DNA from: Cenococcum geophilum 1.58
Lineage: Eukaryota; Ascomycota; Dothideomycetes; Gloniales; Gloniaceae
Length of the DNA stretch: 64,000 nucleotides
Direction: 5' to 3'
Assembly: GCA_001692895.1 (NCBI GenBank)
Contig: KV748193.1
Location: forward strand, 1,488,001-1,552,000
Part shown: in pieces, positions 47,295-57,639 of the stretch
Numbering within the stretch: position 1 is the stretch's first letter
How the letters are laid out: the number at the start of each line of letters is the position of its first letter
Made by a program: the position numbers and the translations under genes
The notes under the pieces: generated by a model
What the model was told of the DNA's origin: nothing
Database searches by the model: none
The model's input: the letters and a program-made list of their open reading frames with translations, nothing else

Positions 47295-49121
47295 CTAGCA
47301 GTACGTCATGTCATCGAGATCGAGCTCAAGCAGTCGCCTTTTCAAATGTTTGTCCAATCTGCGACGTCTGAGGGGATGGCGGATTTGTCTCCAGGTTCCC
47401 CAGTACTTCCTCGTCTCATATAGAATGCCACGCGGCGCTTCCTTCATTAAAGCCGCGTCGATCTCTAGAGGCTTGCGCCGAATCGGAAACCGGGAGCCAA
47501 TACCAGTGATTTGCTTGATGACTTGACTGGGCAACTTGACCATCTTGAGACCATCCCAGGTCAACAGCATCTTGTCCAAATCCTTTTGCTTCGAGCGGCG
47601 ATACCTGGACGGCTCCAGAGGCTTGTAGTGCTCCCGTCGGCAGCCCGGGTCTGAACAGTCCGCTGGGGAGAGAGCAATGTCTGGGTAGAAGTAGCGGTTT
47701 CGCCACATGGAAAGGTTCAAGTGCTCCTCAACCCTGTGATTGAAGTGGGAAATGCACCCCGATTTCCAGGCGATGCCCTTAGCATCACGAGGAAGCATTT
47801 GCATGACATTCCATATCGAGTTGTACCGGATTGGATCCCATCCTTCGCGTTGATGAGCTTGCACGTATTTCCGCATGAAGTTGGCAAAGAACTCATCTAG
47901 CGTCTGCGAATAGTCGAGGCGGAAGTCTAGCACGTCGCGCTCCTTGGATATGCCGATGAGAGCAACGACTCGGTCTCGCTCGTCGCTGATTTCGAATTCG
48001 TGAGCGTATTCCATGAGCTCAAAGATCCTAGTTGTCCCAACGTATTTTTGTTTGGTGAGCGTCGCACCGTGCATTGCATCCCATGTGTGCACTGATGTCA
48101 ACATCAACTTTGGAGGCTCTGGTTTGGCTCGCATTACTCGCTGCTGTATGGTCCCAACTATGCCTGCATAGCCTCCATATCTGCCGCCAATCCTCATATA
48201 CGTCGCTGCAGTAATCAGGCTGTTCCAGTTGAACCTCTCAGTTCCAACCATGGCGACTACTTCCGTGGCAACAGCCACCTCTTGCAAGATCCGAAGGCGT
48301 CGAAAGAAGGGCCTTGCTAGAAGACGATAGATGGCAATACGCTCTCTCAAAGGAATCTCGACTAAAAGTTCTGAGAGATCGTGAATCACTCGTCCTTCTC
48401 TTTCAAACGACTGAGCGCGCAATATGCAAGCCTTTGCTTCAAGAGTGGTCTGGCGGGTTCCGGCAGGCGGCCTGGGCACCTCAAGCGGCTTTTCCCTCCG
48501 CATCCACTCCCAAAGCAGTCCTTGGGGCAAGTGGTCGGCGGGTTCATCATGGCCGCCCAGCCAAACGACCACCCTATGGGCGCGACTGAATATGTTGCGC
48601 ATGATCATAACCTGGCTTCCTCGTTCCCCAAGATCGTTCTGGTCAATACATATTGCGTCAATCCACAGAGTGCGAGGCTCTGTTGTTGATCGCAGAGAGT
48701 GTAATGCTCGACCTAGATTCCTGGCAACCGAAAACGCCTTCTCATTTAACAATATGTCGTACGTTGGCAGAGGATCTCCCCAGGCGTAAGAGAGTGCTTC
48801 GTATGCCCGGCAATTGAAGAGATTGACAACATGGAGACTGCATTTTATTTCATCATTCCAGCGTCCAGGATGAATAGTGAGCAATCGTATCTCGCAGTCT
48901 CGGCTTCCGAGGTCATGCCGACGAATTGGGGAATAGTGGAATCTCGAAAGATCTATTTGCGATCCGATTGTCTCCGTGTCCGTTGGCAAAAGTGTTGATC
49001 CGGTCAGCGGTGTTGATGTCGTTACCTGTGAGACCCTTGTGATTGTCCGTGATGATGCACTCGCCGTCTTCGCGTCTGAGCTGTCTGTCTGAAAGATATC
49101 CAGCAAATCTCTGAGCCTCAT
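47295..49121 (-). CDS. HET-domain protein (heterokaryon incompatibility)
   Basis: Single open frame of 608 codons with no intron needed. The HET domain spans about residues 105-285: YEALSYAWGD (107-116), TLWIDAICIDQ (151-161), a VVVWLGG segment (184-190) and, after a ~75-residue insertion, RPFFRRLRILQEVAVA (270-285). ERDRVVALIGIS (381-392) is another common segment of this family. HET domains act in the cytoplasm in allorecognition and cell-death responses. No NACHT or WD40 domain is in frame. The block normally reading RxWIxQE has Leu-Arg-Ile before Leu-Gln-Glu, a divergence at a usually conserved Trp. The C-terminus is Arg/Lys-rich (about 555-598). The start is only about 35 bp from the repeat at 49158, so the native promoter or an upstream exon could be lost. 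No RIP marks. Confidence 0.85.
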   Translation of the reverse strand: MRLRDLLDIFQTDSSDAKTASASSRTITRVSQVTTSTPLTGSTLLPTDTETIGSQIDLSRFHYSPIRRHDLGSRDCEIRLLTIHPGRWNDEIKCSLHVVNLFNCRAYEALSYAWGDPLPTYDILLNEKAFSVARNLGRALHSLRSTTEPRTLWIDAICIDQNDLGERGSQVMIMRNIFSRAHRVVVWLGGHDEPADHLPQGLLWEWMRREKPLEVPRPPAGTRQTTLEAKACILRAQSFEREGRVIHDLSELLVEIPLRERIAIYRLLARPFFRRLRILQEVAVATEVVAMVGTERFNWNSLITAATYMRIGGRYGGYAGIVGTIQQRVMRAKPEPPKLMLTSVHTWDAMHGATLTKQKYVGTTRIFELMEYAHEFEISDERDRVVALIGISKERDVLDFRLDYSQTLDEFFANFMRKYVQAHQREGWDPIRYNSIWNVMQMLPRDAKGIAWKSGCISHFNHRVEEHLNLSMWRNRYFYPDIALSPADCSDPGCRREHYKPLEPSRYRRSKQKDLDKMLLTWDGLKMVKLPSQVIKQITGIGSRFPIRRKPLEIDAALMKEAPRGILYETRKYWGTWRQIRHPLRRRRLDKHLKRRLLELDLDDMTYC

Positions 49122-49157
49122 TGCGGGCGGTTGGGGTCTAAAGCACTTTACAGTTAT

Positions 49158-49625
49158 CTCAATTGACTCAGACCCGGGGTGCAGCTCGTAGGGGTCACGG
49201 AAAAGTTGAACGGGGTCACCGATGGGGGTCGGCGAAAGCTGAACGGGGCTCTACGGCGAAGAAAAAAGCGGCCGAAATTGGCACGTGCACAATACCAAAT
49301 TTGATACCTATCTAATACTTTGTCATTTACCCTCCTACAATCATATAGCAAGTGGAGGCGTAAAATAGCGTGCGTGAGACTTGCAGGACTTAATACGAGC
49401 CATAGGAAGCTATAAAAGTTGGTTTATTTGTAAATAGTTAAATTTTTGTGTTAACGCACGGGTCAATTTCGGCCGCTTTTTTCTTCGCCGTAGAGCGGGG
49501 CCACCGATGGAGCGCCGGAAAAAGGTCGGTGGGGTTACACTTTTACGGGCTTACAGCTCGCGGAAAAACTCGGCGGGGTCACAACCTTTCTGACCTTGCC
49601 CAGCTTCACCCCGCTTCTAACCCCG
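49158..49625. mobile_element. Small non-autonomous element with a 33-bp perfect inverted repeat
   Basis: GCTCTACGGCGAAG followed by AAAAAAGCGGCCGAAATTG (about 49238-49270) is repeated exactly in inverted orientation at about 49465-49497. Outside these lie subterminal GGGGTCAC repeats (AGTTGAACGGGGTCACC, AGCTGAACGGGG on the left; GCGGGGCCACCG, ACTCGGCGGGGTCAC on the right). The centre is ~195 bp without coding capacity. No transposase. It resembles the ends of a DNA transposon or a composite of two ends; a target duplication was not found. Confidence 0.65.
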
Positions 49626-49639
49626 CTGAGCTTCTGTAT

Positions 49640-50720
49640 ATGTAGCGCATATACAAAATAAAAGTTTTTTTTTTAAATAAAAATTCACAGTAGCTATTTA
49701 ATAAATTGTGAATATTGTATAACACGTAGATTGTATATATGGAGTATATGCATTTTACTAGCTACTGCGTAAAATAGGCGAGCTAAGTCATTAAAACATG
49801 GCTCGTGTATACGCGTTATATATTTATAATAACAGCGGTTGGACTAGAACTACTTTATAACACTATAGTATATACTATAAGCATATACTATATAGCCTAT
49901 ATATAAGCGCTATATATACTAATATCTAGCTAAAGTAACTGTAATATTTTAATTTTGCTTTAGTATACGCTCTGCCTATACTTACTATAAGCAATTTTAT
50001 AATTATAGACTTTAATAATATATAGGTGGCCGGTACTACTAACCCTAGCGGCTTTAGGTACTACTATAGTAAGTATATACTAATTAAAGTATATAGGCCT
50101 AATCCCTAACCCTAACTCTGGCTAGGTAATATTAGGTAAGTTATAGAGAACGTATATATAAGGTATATGCTTATAGTAAACAAAGCACGTGCTATAGCAA
50201 TTACTATAGATAAAAGGCGTACGTAAATCTAGAGCCGTATACCTATAGTATATACTAACCTTATATAGCCCTAGCTATAATAGTTTAAGATAATATAAGT
50301 AGGTATTAAAAAGGTTTTATATAAAAAGTATATATATATATTAAGCGTAAACTAGATCTACCTAACCTAGCCTTTATCCCTTGGCCCGTCAATTCGCGTC
50401 TAACGGTTATCGATAAGAACTAGCCAATCAATCGTACTGGATTTAACGCCTACACTAGGGGGTATAGGGCCTTAGTTTGTAGTAATTTAATATACGCGCC
50501 TGGTTTTAGGAGTTAAGTCGCTCGATATAAAGTTACTAGCACTTATCTTTCCTGCAGAACTGTATTTTATATTGTGGTAGGTAGGTGCACGCGTTGTTTT
50601 GAAACTAGTGTTCGCGCACGGACTACTTACTCGTTGGACGCTGATGGGCTAAGGGATACTATCTGCCGTTAACTCTATAGTATAGGTTGTATATCTATAC
50701 CTTATATATAGTATATGCTA
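49640..50720. other. AT-rich gene-free region
   Basis: Rich in ATATAC/GTATAT palindromes (for example near 49865-49925 and 50140-50180). Two telomere-like CCCTAA units occur near 50104-50116 but no array. 50380-50650 is less AT-rich (GTCAATTCGCGTC, CGCGTTGTTTTGAAAC) but has no open frame of note. Confidence 0.6.
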
Positions 50721-50753
50721 ACAGTAACACCTTATACATATCTACCTGTTTCT

Positions 50754-51009
50754 TGTAAGGCAGTATTGCCAGGGTGTACGGTAGGGAGCAGGCAAGCCGA
50801 GCATGAGTCACATAGGAAGTCGATGGAAGAGGACGATATGGTAAAGAGTAGGCAATAGCCTCGTACTGAGACGAACCGATGGGGGAGGAAGGAGGCTGTA
50901 GGCCCGAGAAGCTTATAAGGGGTGGCCAAGGCCTAGCCGAAGGCTAGCCTTGGCAGCCCCTAAGAGCTCCTAGGATGTAGCCGAGTAAGGGACCAAAAGT
51001 ACCCTTACA
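50754..51009. mobile_element. Solitary LTR D (256 bp), RIP-free
   Basis: Starts TGTAAGGCAG and ends GTACCCTTACA, with target duplication TTTCT at 50749-50753 and 51010-51014, inside the Gypsy-3 copy 1 LTR. It contains the inverted repeat CCAAGGCCTAGCC/GGCTAGCCTTGG around 50923-50953. A RIP-saturated relative is at 36809-36834 plus 45639-45790. Confidence 0.9.
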
Positions 51010-51928
51010 TTTCTACTAACTTAGCAACTAGAGACTGACCACAAGACGGCAATCTACCGCATTCTACTATATTCTACTAAGTTTTACCAAATCCTGCTAA
51101 GTTCTGCTAGGACTACCACCTAAATCCTATTCTACTCTATATACGTATTAACTAAGTAACTAAATCTATAATATATACCCTTTCTTTTTATTTTCCTACC
51201 TTCTTTTTTTATATAACGTTTTAACTTCTTTATATAGTTTATATATATAGCTTAATAATATCTACCTTGCTATATATTACTGTCGCTTATACTTACTCCG
51301 CAATACTATATTACGTTAAACCTATATATTACCCTCTAAAATATAAAACAACCCTAAAATCCCTATAATAGCCGCCGGTATTATATCTATACTTTAAAAA
51401 TAATTAGTAGAGATATAGAAGTCCTTTATAAACGCCCTTGTATAAAACTAAGCTACTTTAGCTTAATAATAAGCTAAATAAGAAGCACGATACCAATAAT
51501 TAATTAAGAACCTCTAAGAAGAAGTCCGCACCCTTAAGATGCCTATATTAGGACCCTAAAACCAAACGCTATCTCTAGAGATAAATACGCGGAACGTAAG
51601 TCCTAAACCTATAGTAGTTATTTAACCTAAACCGACTACCGTACCGTAATAATCTAAACAACTATTAAACCCTTTAATATTTATTAGCAAATAATAAGAG
51701 CTCTAATTATTTTTAAGCTAGCTTAAGAATAAGCTAACTAGTAATACTAACTAATACTTAACTAAAGCTAATTAACTCTGTTACGCCCTAATTTAACTAA
51801 AAGGAGAGGTAGTTAACCTTATTAAACCTCTTTAGCTAAACTTAGTATAAAGCCTAGTTATATTTCTTAAAGCTATATATAGTAACCTAAACCACTAAGC
51901 TACTACTTAGAGAAAGATAAACTATATA

Positions 51929-52354
51929 ACGTAGTTTATAAGCGAGCTGGCTATATAAGCGAGCTAGCCACCTTAAAACTTACCAAAAATTAGAAAAATC
52001 GCACTTTAATATCTTAATAACCACTTAATAATAATTAATGCAAATTTAATAGCGGCCTATCAATGTAATAACTAACTTATATAGAAAGTATTGGAAATCT
52101 TATATAAGCGGAAGTAGGTTAAATATAAAAGTAGGGGCGGAATTGCCTCACTTTTTCTATTTAACCTACTTCCGCTTATATAAGATTTCCAATTCTTTCT
52201 ATATAAGTTAGCTATTGCATTAATAGGCCGCTATTAAATTTGCATTAATTATTATTAAGTGGTTGTTAAGATATTAAAGTGCGATTTTTCCAATTTTTGG
52301 TGAGTTTTAAGGTGGCCAGCTCGCTTATATAGCCAGCTCGCTTATAAACTACGT
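51929..52354. mobile_element. Foldback MITE with ~203-bp arms
   Basis: Left arm 51929-52131 and right arm about 52152-52354 are near-perfect inverted complements around a ~20-bp centre containing GGGGCGGAATTGCC. The arms start ACGTAGTTTATAAGCGAG and are flanked by TA on each side (51927-51928, 52355-52356), so a Tc1/mariner-type mobiliser is plausible. Arm differences number about ten and nearly all are transitions. It interrupts the gag region of Gypsy-3 copy 1. No coding capacity. Confidence 0.85.
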
Positions 52355-52780
52355 TAGCTTAAAGAATAAAGAGTTTCCTAATATACTTTTCTAAATTTAA
52401 CCGTTACGTAAGGGAAATAGGCTAAAATAACTCCGTATTAATTAACAGCCTTATTAAATACCTAAGCCCTAAACTAAAAACCTCCCTAATAGGCGTAGAC
52501 CTACTAGGAGCCCTTAATGCCTGCGTAAACGTTATTAATAAATAGTATAATAATATACTACGCCTAATACTAAAATACGCTCCTTAATATAATACAATAG
52601 CCCTATAAACGTCCACTAAGTTATCTTAGCTTAAGCACCCTAACGCTATAGATATTAACACTAGGACCCTAGAAGTTTACTTAAGAAAGCGTTACCTTTT
52701 TTAAGGTTCTATTTTCTATACCTAACTTTATAAAGCCTATACTGCGACTACATTTTAAGCGTAGGGGTTTGCTACTACTA

Positions 52781-53810
52781 ACTATATAATATTCCGCAAG
52801 CTTTATAGTATTAAGCAGTTACTCTATATAGTAGATTTTAGCGAAGAGGTCCTTAGCAGTTCTTATCTATTTAATAAAGTTTTAGCGGAAGAGCTCACCT
52901 TATAAGTAGGCTAAAAGGCATAAGAACTAAAAGTTTACCTACTGCTTAGGATTGATAAAAGGGGTATATAAGAAGCGGTCCTCTAAGCTATATATATAGG
53001 CTAAGAAAACGCTAAACCTCTAGTTCTCCTTTATAACAGCTATATAGTGCATAATAGCATTATTAAAATGTCTTACTATAGGGTTCCTAATCTAGTCTTA
53101 GACTATAATCTTAAACTTATTCTATAGTAAAGGACCTTTATCCTTAGTGCCTAACCGTTAATATACTAGTTAGGCAATTATCCTTTCTTTTATAAGACCT
53201 TTAATAGCCTAACGTGTATATTACTCGCAGTTATAGTTAGCATTATTAACCTTAAATTAGTTCTTAACTACAGCAATCCACCGGTTAAAATGCTGTTAAG
53301 TAGTACCGCTAATATTAGGTAGTAATTTCTTAACTAGGGCGTTAAGATTTATTCGGCGTATACGTTCGCCATATAACTTATACTTCTTACTAAAGAGGCA
53401 ATAGGAGGGCTTTATTAAATCAATAATACTCTATAAGTTAGCTATTTTCTTAACTAGCTTATCTAGCCTTTTTATATTAGTAGTTATTTAGTAGGATACT
53501 AGTAACTTTACTAAGCTTCTCTTAAACCTAAGTATATAAGTTAAACTAGTCTCTAGCGTTTATAGATATTTAATTATTTTAGGATTTAGAAGATGGCTTA
53601 GATTCTGCTAGTATATATTTAGCGATTTTATCTATATTAGATCCTAAAGTATTTTGCAGTTATATCGCTAGTATATTACTATTAGGTATAGGCGTTAGTC
53701 TTCTTTTTAAAGGTATTGTAGAAAAATTAAACCGGCTATCCTCCTAAGGGGGTTAGTAAGGATTTAGATATAAGGTAAGGATGTAGGTAGGTGTTATAGG
53801 ATACCCCTAT
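52781..53810. other. Unassigned RIP-altered sequence between the Gypsy-3 copies
   Basis: Readings of moderate length exist on the minus strand (about 53420-53040, lysine- and arginine-rich) and plus strand, interrupted by TAG/TAA. I recognise no family. It may be a further degenerate repeat. No gene is claimed. Confidence 0.4.
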
Positions 53811-53814
53811 AATA

Positions 53815-56602
53815 TCTTATACACGTCTACCTGTTTTTACTAACTTAGTAACCAAAGACCGACTATAAGACGGCAATCTAATAGTAATCTATAATAATCT
53901 AACGGCAATTTACCGCATTCTACTATATTCTACTAAGTTCTACTAAGTTCTACTAAGTTCTACTAAGTTCTACTAAATCCTACTAAGTTCTATTAGGACT
54001 ACTATCTAAATCCTATTCTGCTCTATGTATATATTAACTAAGCAACTAAGTTTATAATATATACCCTTTCTTCTTATTTTCCTACCTTCTTTCCTTATAT
54101 AACGTCTTAACTTTATTATACAGTTTATATACGTAGCTTAATAATATCTACTCGTTATATATTATTGTCGCTTATACTTACTCCGTAACACTACGTTATA
54201 TTAAACCTATACTACCTCGCCCCGCCTAATATATAAAACAACCTAAAAGCCCCTATATCTATAACTAACTTACGCAATATATTTACCAAATAAATAAAGG
54301 GCCTGTAATAGGCCTTTATAGATACCCTTACTTAATAAGAGGCTTAACACTAAGAGATAATTAGATCCCTAAGAAAAGAAATTAAAGAAATCCGCTATAA
54401 CCCACCGTCTATTATATTATTACCCCTACCCGTTCCTACTAGTGTTAACCTATAAGTACTAGATAGAGGAGACGTGTTTAGGACTAGCTCTTTAACCCTA
54501 AATTTGCTAATTAGTGCCCCTATAAAAAAGCTAACTAAATATCTCCCTAATCCTCCTGCCTATTTAGGTAAAAGGAGTAAACTACGCTTTTTCCTTAACT
54601 AACTTAAGAACAAGCTAAACGGTAATATTAATCGCTACCCTACCCCTAATAGTTAACTATATTATACTATAAGCCGTCTAATAGGAGACGCCGTGGAAAC
54701 TATATACCTATTTTAGCTAAGTACTATAGACAAACTAGTTACTATACTAGAAGTATTTTATAGAGACCTTAACTAAATTATAATAGTATAAAGGAAACTA
54801 AATAAGATAATATATGGCTCTAAGAGCTTCCTATTATACTTTGCTAAATTCTACTATTATACTAAAGAGACTAAATAGAACGAACCCGCCTTAATTAATT
54901 GCCTAGTAGAATCCTTAAACTCTAAACTAAAGGCTTCCCTTATAGGAGTTAAGCTGCTAAATACCCTCACTGCCTACGCTAATATTATTAACGGCCTATA
55001 TAACAATATACTACGCCTTACCCTAAAATATATACCTTAATACTCTACCCCCTAACTATATAAAACCCATAAGGACCTAGGCGCTATAGATATTAACGCT
55101 AAAACCCTCCCTTACGCCCTAAAAGGATCTACTAAATATAAATAACGTATTAAATATAGCCTTTATTTTAAATGCGGAAGCGACGCTTATATCTTAAGTT
55201 GCTACTCTATCCCCCTACCTAAAATAAATATTTAAATAACCAGCATAGGTGGTGTACCGCTGTCCCAATTATATAAAAGGATAACTAGCATAAGTAACTA
55301 ATTGCTTCCGTTAAGCTCTACCTACTAACCCTAATTGTTATCTAATTCCGATTTAGTATTTAGTAAGTACTACTTATAAGAATAAAGCTACAATTAATAC
55401 GCTATAAGAACTCCGCCCTAATTACCTCTAAAAGGAAGGTTTTAGAGCTAAGTCGCTCTCTAAAACGGCTCTACCTTAGGATCTCGTTAAATGCTTTAGA
55501 TGTTACAAACTCTAACTCTTAAGACTATAGCATAACCATTAACTACCATCTTTAGTAAAATAGTTAATAAGCTAGTGCTTAAGTCCTAATTAATATAGGA
55601 GCTAGTAGTATAAGATTTATTAATAAGATCTTTATATAAGATAATAGTTTTACCCTAACCCCCCTTAACTAGTATATTAATATATTTAGATTTAATAGTA
55701 AACATACAGTCTTAGGCTAAATTACCTATATAGTATACTTAAGACTCTAATACCTAAACTATAAAGAATTGATTAGGCTTTTTATTACTACCTTAAGTTA
55801 CCTAGTAATTCTTAGGTAACCCTAAATAAAGCTTTATAAGGTAACTATTAATTAGGACAACCTTAAGCTTCTATTTACCACCTCCCGCTATAAGTAGAAG
55901 TGCCTTATAACTTACTGCTTAGACCTAAAACTAAAATTTAAAAAATTTACTAAAATCTACCCTATACCTAAGGGGTCTACCCAATTCCACTAGCCTAGGA
56001 ATTCTACCAAATTCTACCGATATAAGACTTCTACTAATATCCATTAAGAATCCAAAAATTCTACTAAACCTTATAAACTAATTCTAACTACCACACTACC
56101 CTAAGCTAAGTAAAAGCTTAAGCTTAATATATAAAAATACTAGAAGGATTAGTATTCTACTATAAAAAGGATTCTTAAAGAACCCGAACCTAAATCTAAT
56201 ACTAACTCCATATTTAATACTAAACCTAAAGCTAAATAGGAAGCTATATAAGAAGCTATAAACGATCTAAATAAGCTTAATACCCTAGATATCTATATAA
56301 TTGGAGCTGCCTTACTAGCATAACTTGCCAAGAAACCTAAGTATACGATCTTTACTATTACAATGGCCGATATTAAAAAGGCCTTAGCACTAAAGAAGTA
56401 TACTAACCCTACCATAAAGGTACTAGTAGAGTATTATTACCGCTTAGATATATTCTTATAAAAGGAAGCTAGTAAGCTACTGGAATACCAACCATATAAC
56501 TATAAGATTATACTTAAAAAAGGAAAGTAGCCTAGATTTAAACCCCTATACGAAATATCCTAAAATAAACTTTAAGTACTATAAAAGTATTTAGACGAGA
56601 AC
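53815..56602 (+). mobile_element. Gypsy-3 fragment, copy 2 (LTR/leader, gag, protease)
   Basis: Fossil 5' half of the same family as 50725: LTR-like start, TTCTACTAAG decamers (about 53920-53995), leader, gag (about 54260-55250) ending in a zinc-knuckle-like stretch near 55160-55200, a protease-like region (about 55560-55830), and the segment just before reverse transcriptase (about 56350-56600). It stops where a sequence identical to the start of the Gypsy-4 LTR begins. Broken by many changes. Confidence 0.7.
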
Positions 56603-56661
56603 TGTCACGGAACCCCACCGCGGGGGCCTCTATAGGAGAGCCCCGTGCTCTCGCGTATTAT
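56603..56661. repeat. First 59 bp of a Gypsy-4-type LTR
   Basis: TGTCACGGAACCCCACCGC and onward match the start of the LTRs at 39091 and 45243 almost perfectly, then the sequence diverges completely at about 56662. Either a truncated LTR or a related family sharing the LTR start. Confidence 0.75.
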
Positions 56662-56818
56662 CTCGGTCCTAGACGATCAGCCAATTATAAGCTGCTTATA
56701 TAACAGATTGATTATCTTATATTGTTGTCGTCTGGTACACGGTTCGGAAATTTATTAGTCCCTCGCGCCAATTTGTATATGATTCTCATATAAACTCGCG
56801 CGCTATACTAAATTTTTA

Positions 56819-57130
56819 GCTATTAATTAACAACGAACCAACACCTTTATAAATAATTGGCCAACGTTATGTTCTAGAACTTTATAAGGCGATTCTAACG
56901 CTGCTAAAATTATTACGAACGGCCTGGTGGTTACTACTATATTTCGCCTTAAATAAGCAGGTCTCCCCTTTAAAGCTCCGCCTAAAACCCCACTGCCATT
57001 AATTAATAACAAACTAACGCCTTTATAGATAATTGGCTAACGTTATATTCTAGAGCTTTATAAGGCGATTTTAACGCTACCAAAATTATTACAAACGGCC
57101 TGGTGGTTACCGCTACGTTTTGCCTTAAAT
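56819..57130. repeat. Duplicated ~137-bp unit (two copies, 176 bp apart)
   Basis: 56819-56955 and 56995-57131 are similar throughout (TTAATTAAYAACRAACYAAC, then AATTGGCYAACGTTAT and ACGGCCTGGTGGTTAC), differing mostly by transitions. They lie upstream of the helicase gene. The unit has no visible coding function. Confidence 0.8.
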
Positions 57131-57639
57131 ATTACCGCTATAAACAGTAAATATTCAGCTAGAGCCATCAACCATCACCAATCCTTAACGTTTGACCTCC
57201 TATATTAATATTTATAGTAGATAAACACCTAAATAGCTAATATATTGTATCTAGATTAATTCTATGCCTTATTACCTGCTTTATTGCTCCTCCGCTACCT
57301 ACACCACCTAAACATTAACCTACGAACCCCCTACCGACTCTATGTTTACCAATAAGCTATATACCGCCGTTTAGTATAAAGAAACGCTTAAAGGCCTTAA
57401 TAAGGAAGCTAAAAGTTGGATATACGCCCAGTATAGTACGCAACTATCCTCGTACTGCTAGCGAGGTAGTGGATAATACTATTAGTGCAGTAAACGTCTT
57501 TAAAAAGTAACGCACTGATGATAAGGCGTCTTAGTCACTAGCAGCAGATAGTAAAGCTCCTTAGTCACTGCGGACAGATCTATAAATATCTTAACTCTCT
57601 ACTAGCTTGGCCAGCTAGGATATACCTCAACTTTTTACT

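Larger units (their letters stand above)
50725..52780 (+). mobile_element. Gypsy-3 fragment, copy 1 (LTR/leader and gag)
   Basis: Fossil Gypsy-family 5' end: LTR-like start (interrupted by solitary LTR D), a TTCTACTAAR-rich stretch, a leader conserved with copy 2 up to about 51350, and a gag-like reading to about 52740. A 426-bp foldback element lies within gag. No pol follows. Broken. Confidence 0.65.

Noticed and set aside
48314-48789. Three plus-strand frames of 91-121 codons within the HET gene
   Set aside because: All are antisense to an intact 608-codon gene with clear domain motifs.
50104-50116. Telomere-like CCCTAA units
   Set aside because: Only two units; too short to call a telomere remnant or chromosome end.
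52781-53810. A host gene between the Gypsy-3 copies
   Set aside because: Readings are frequently interrupted and RIP-altered, with no recognisable domain.
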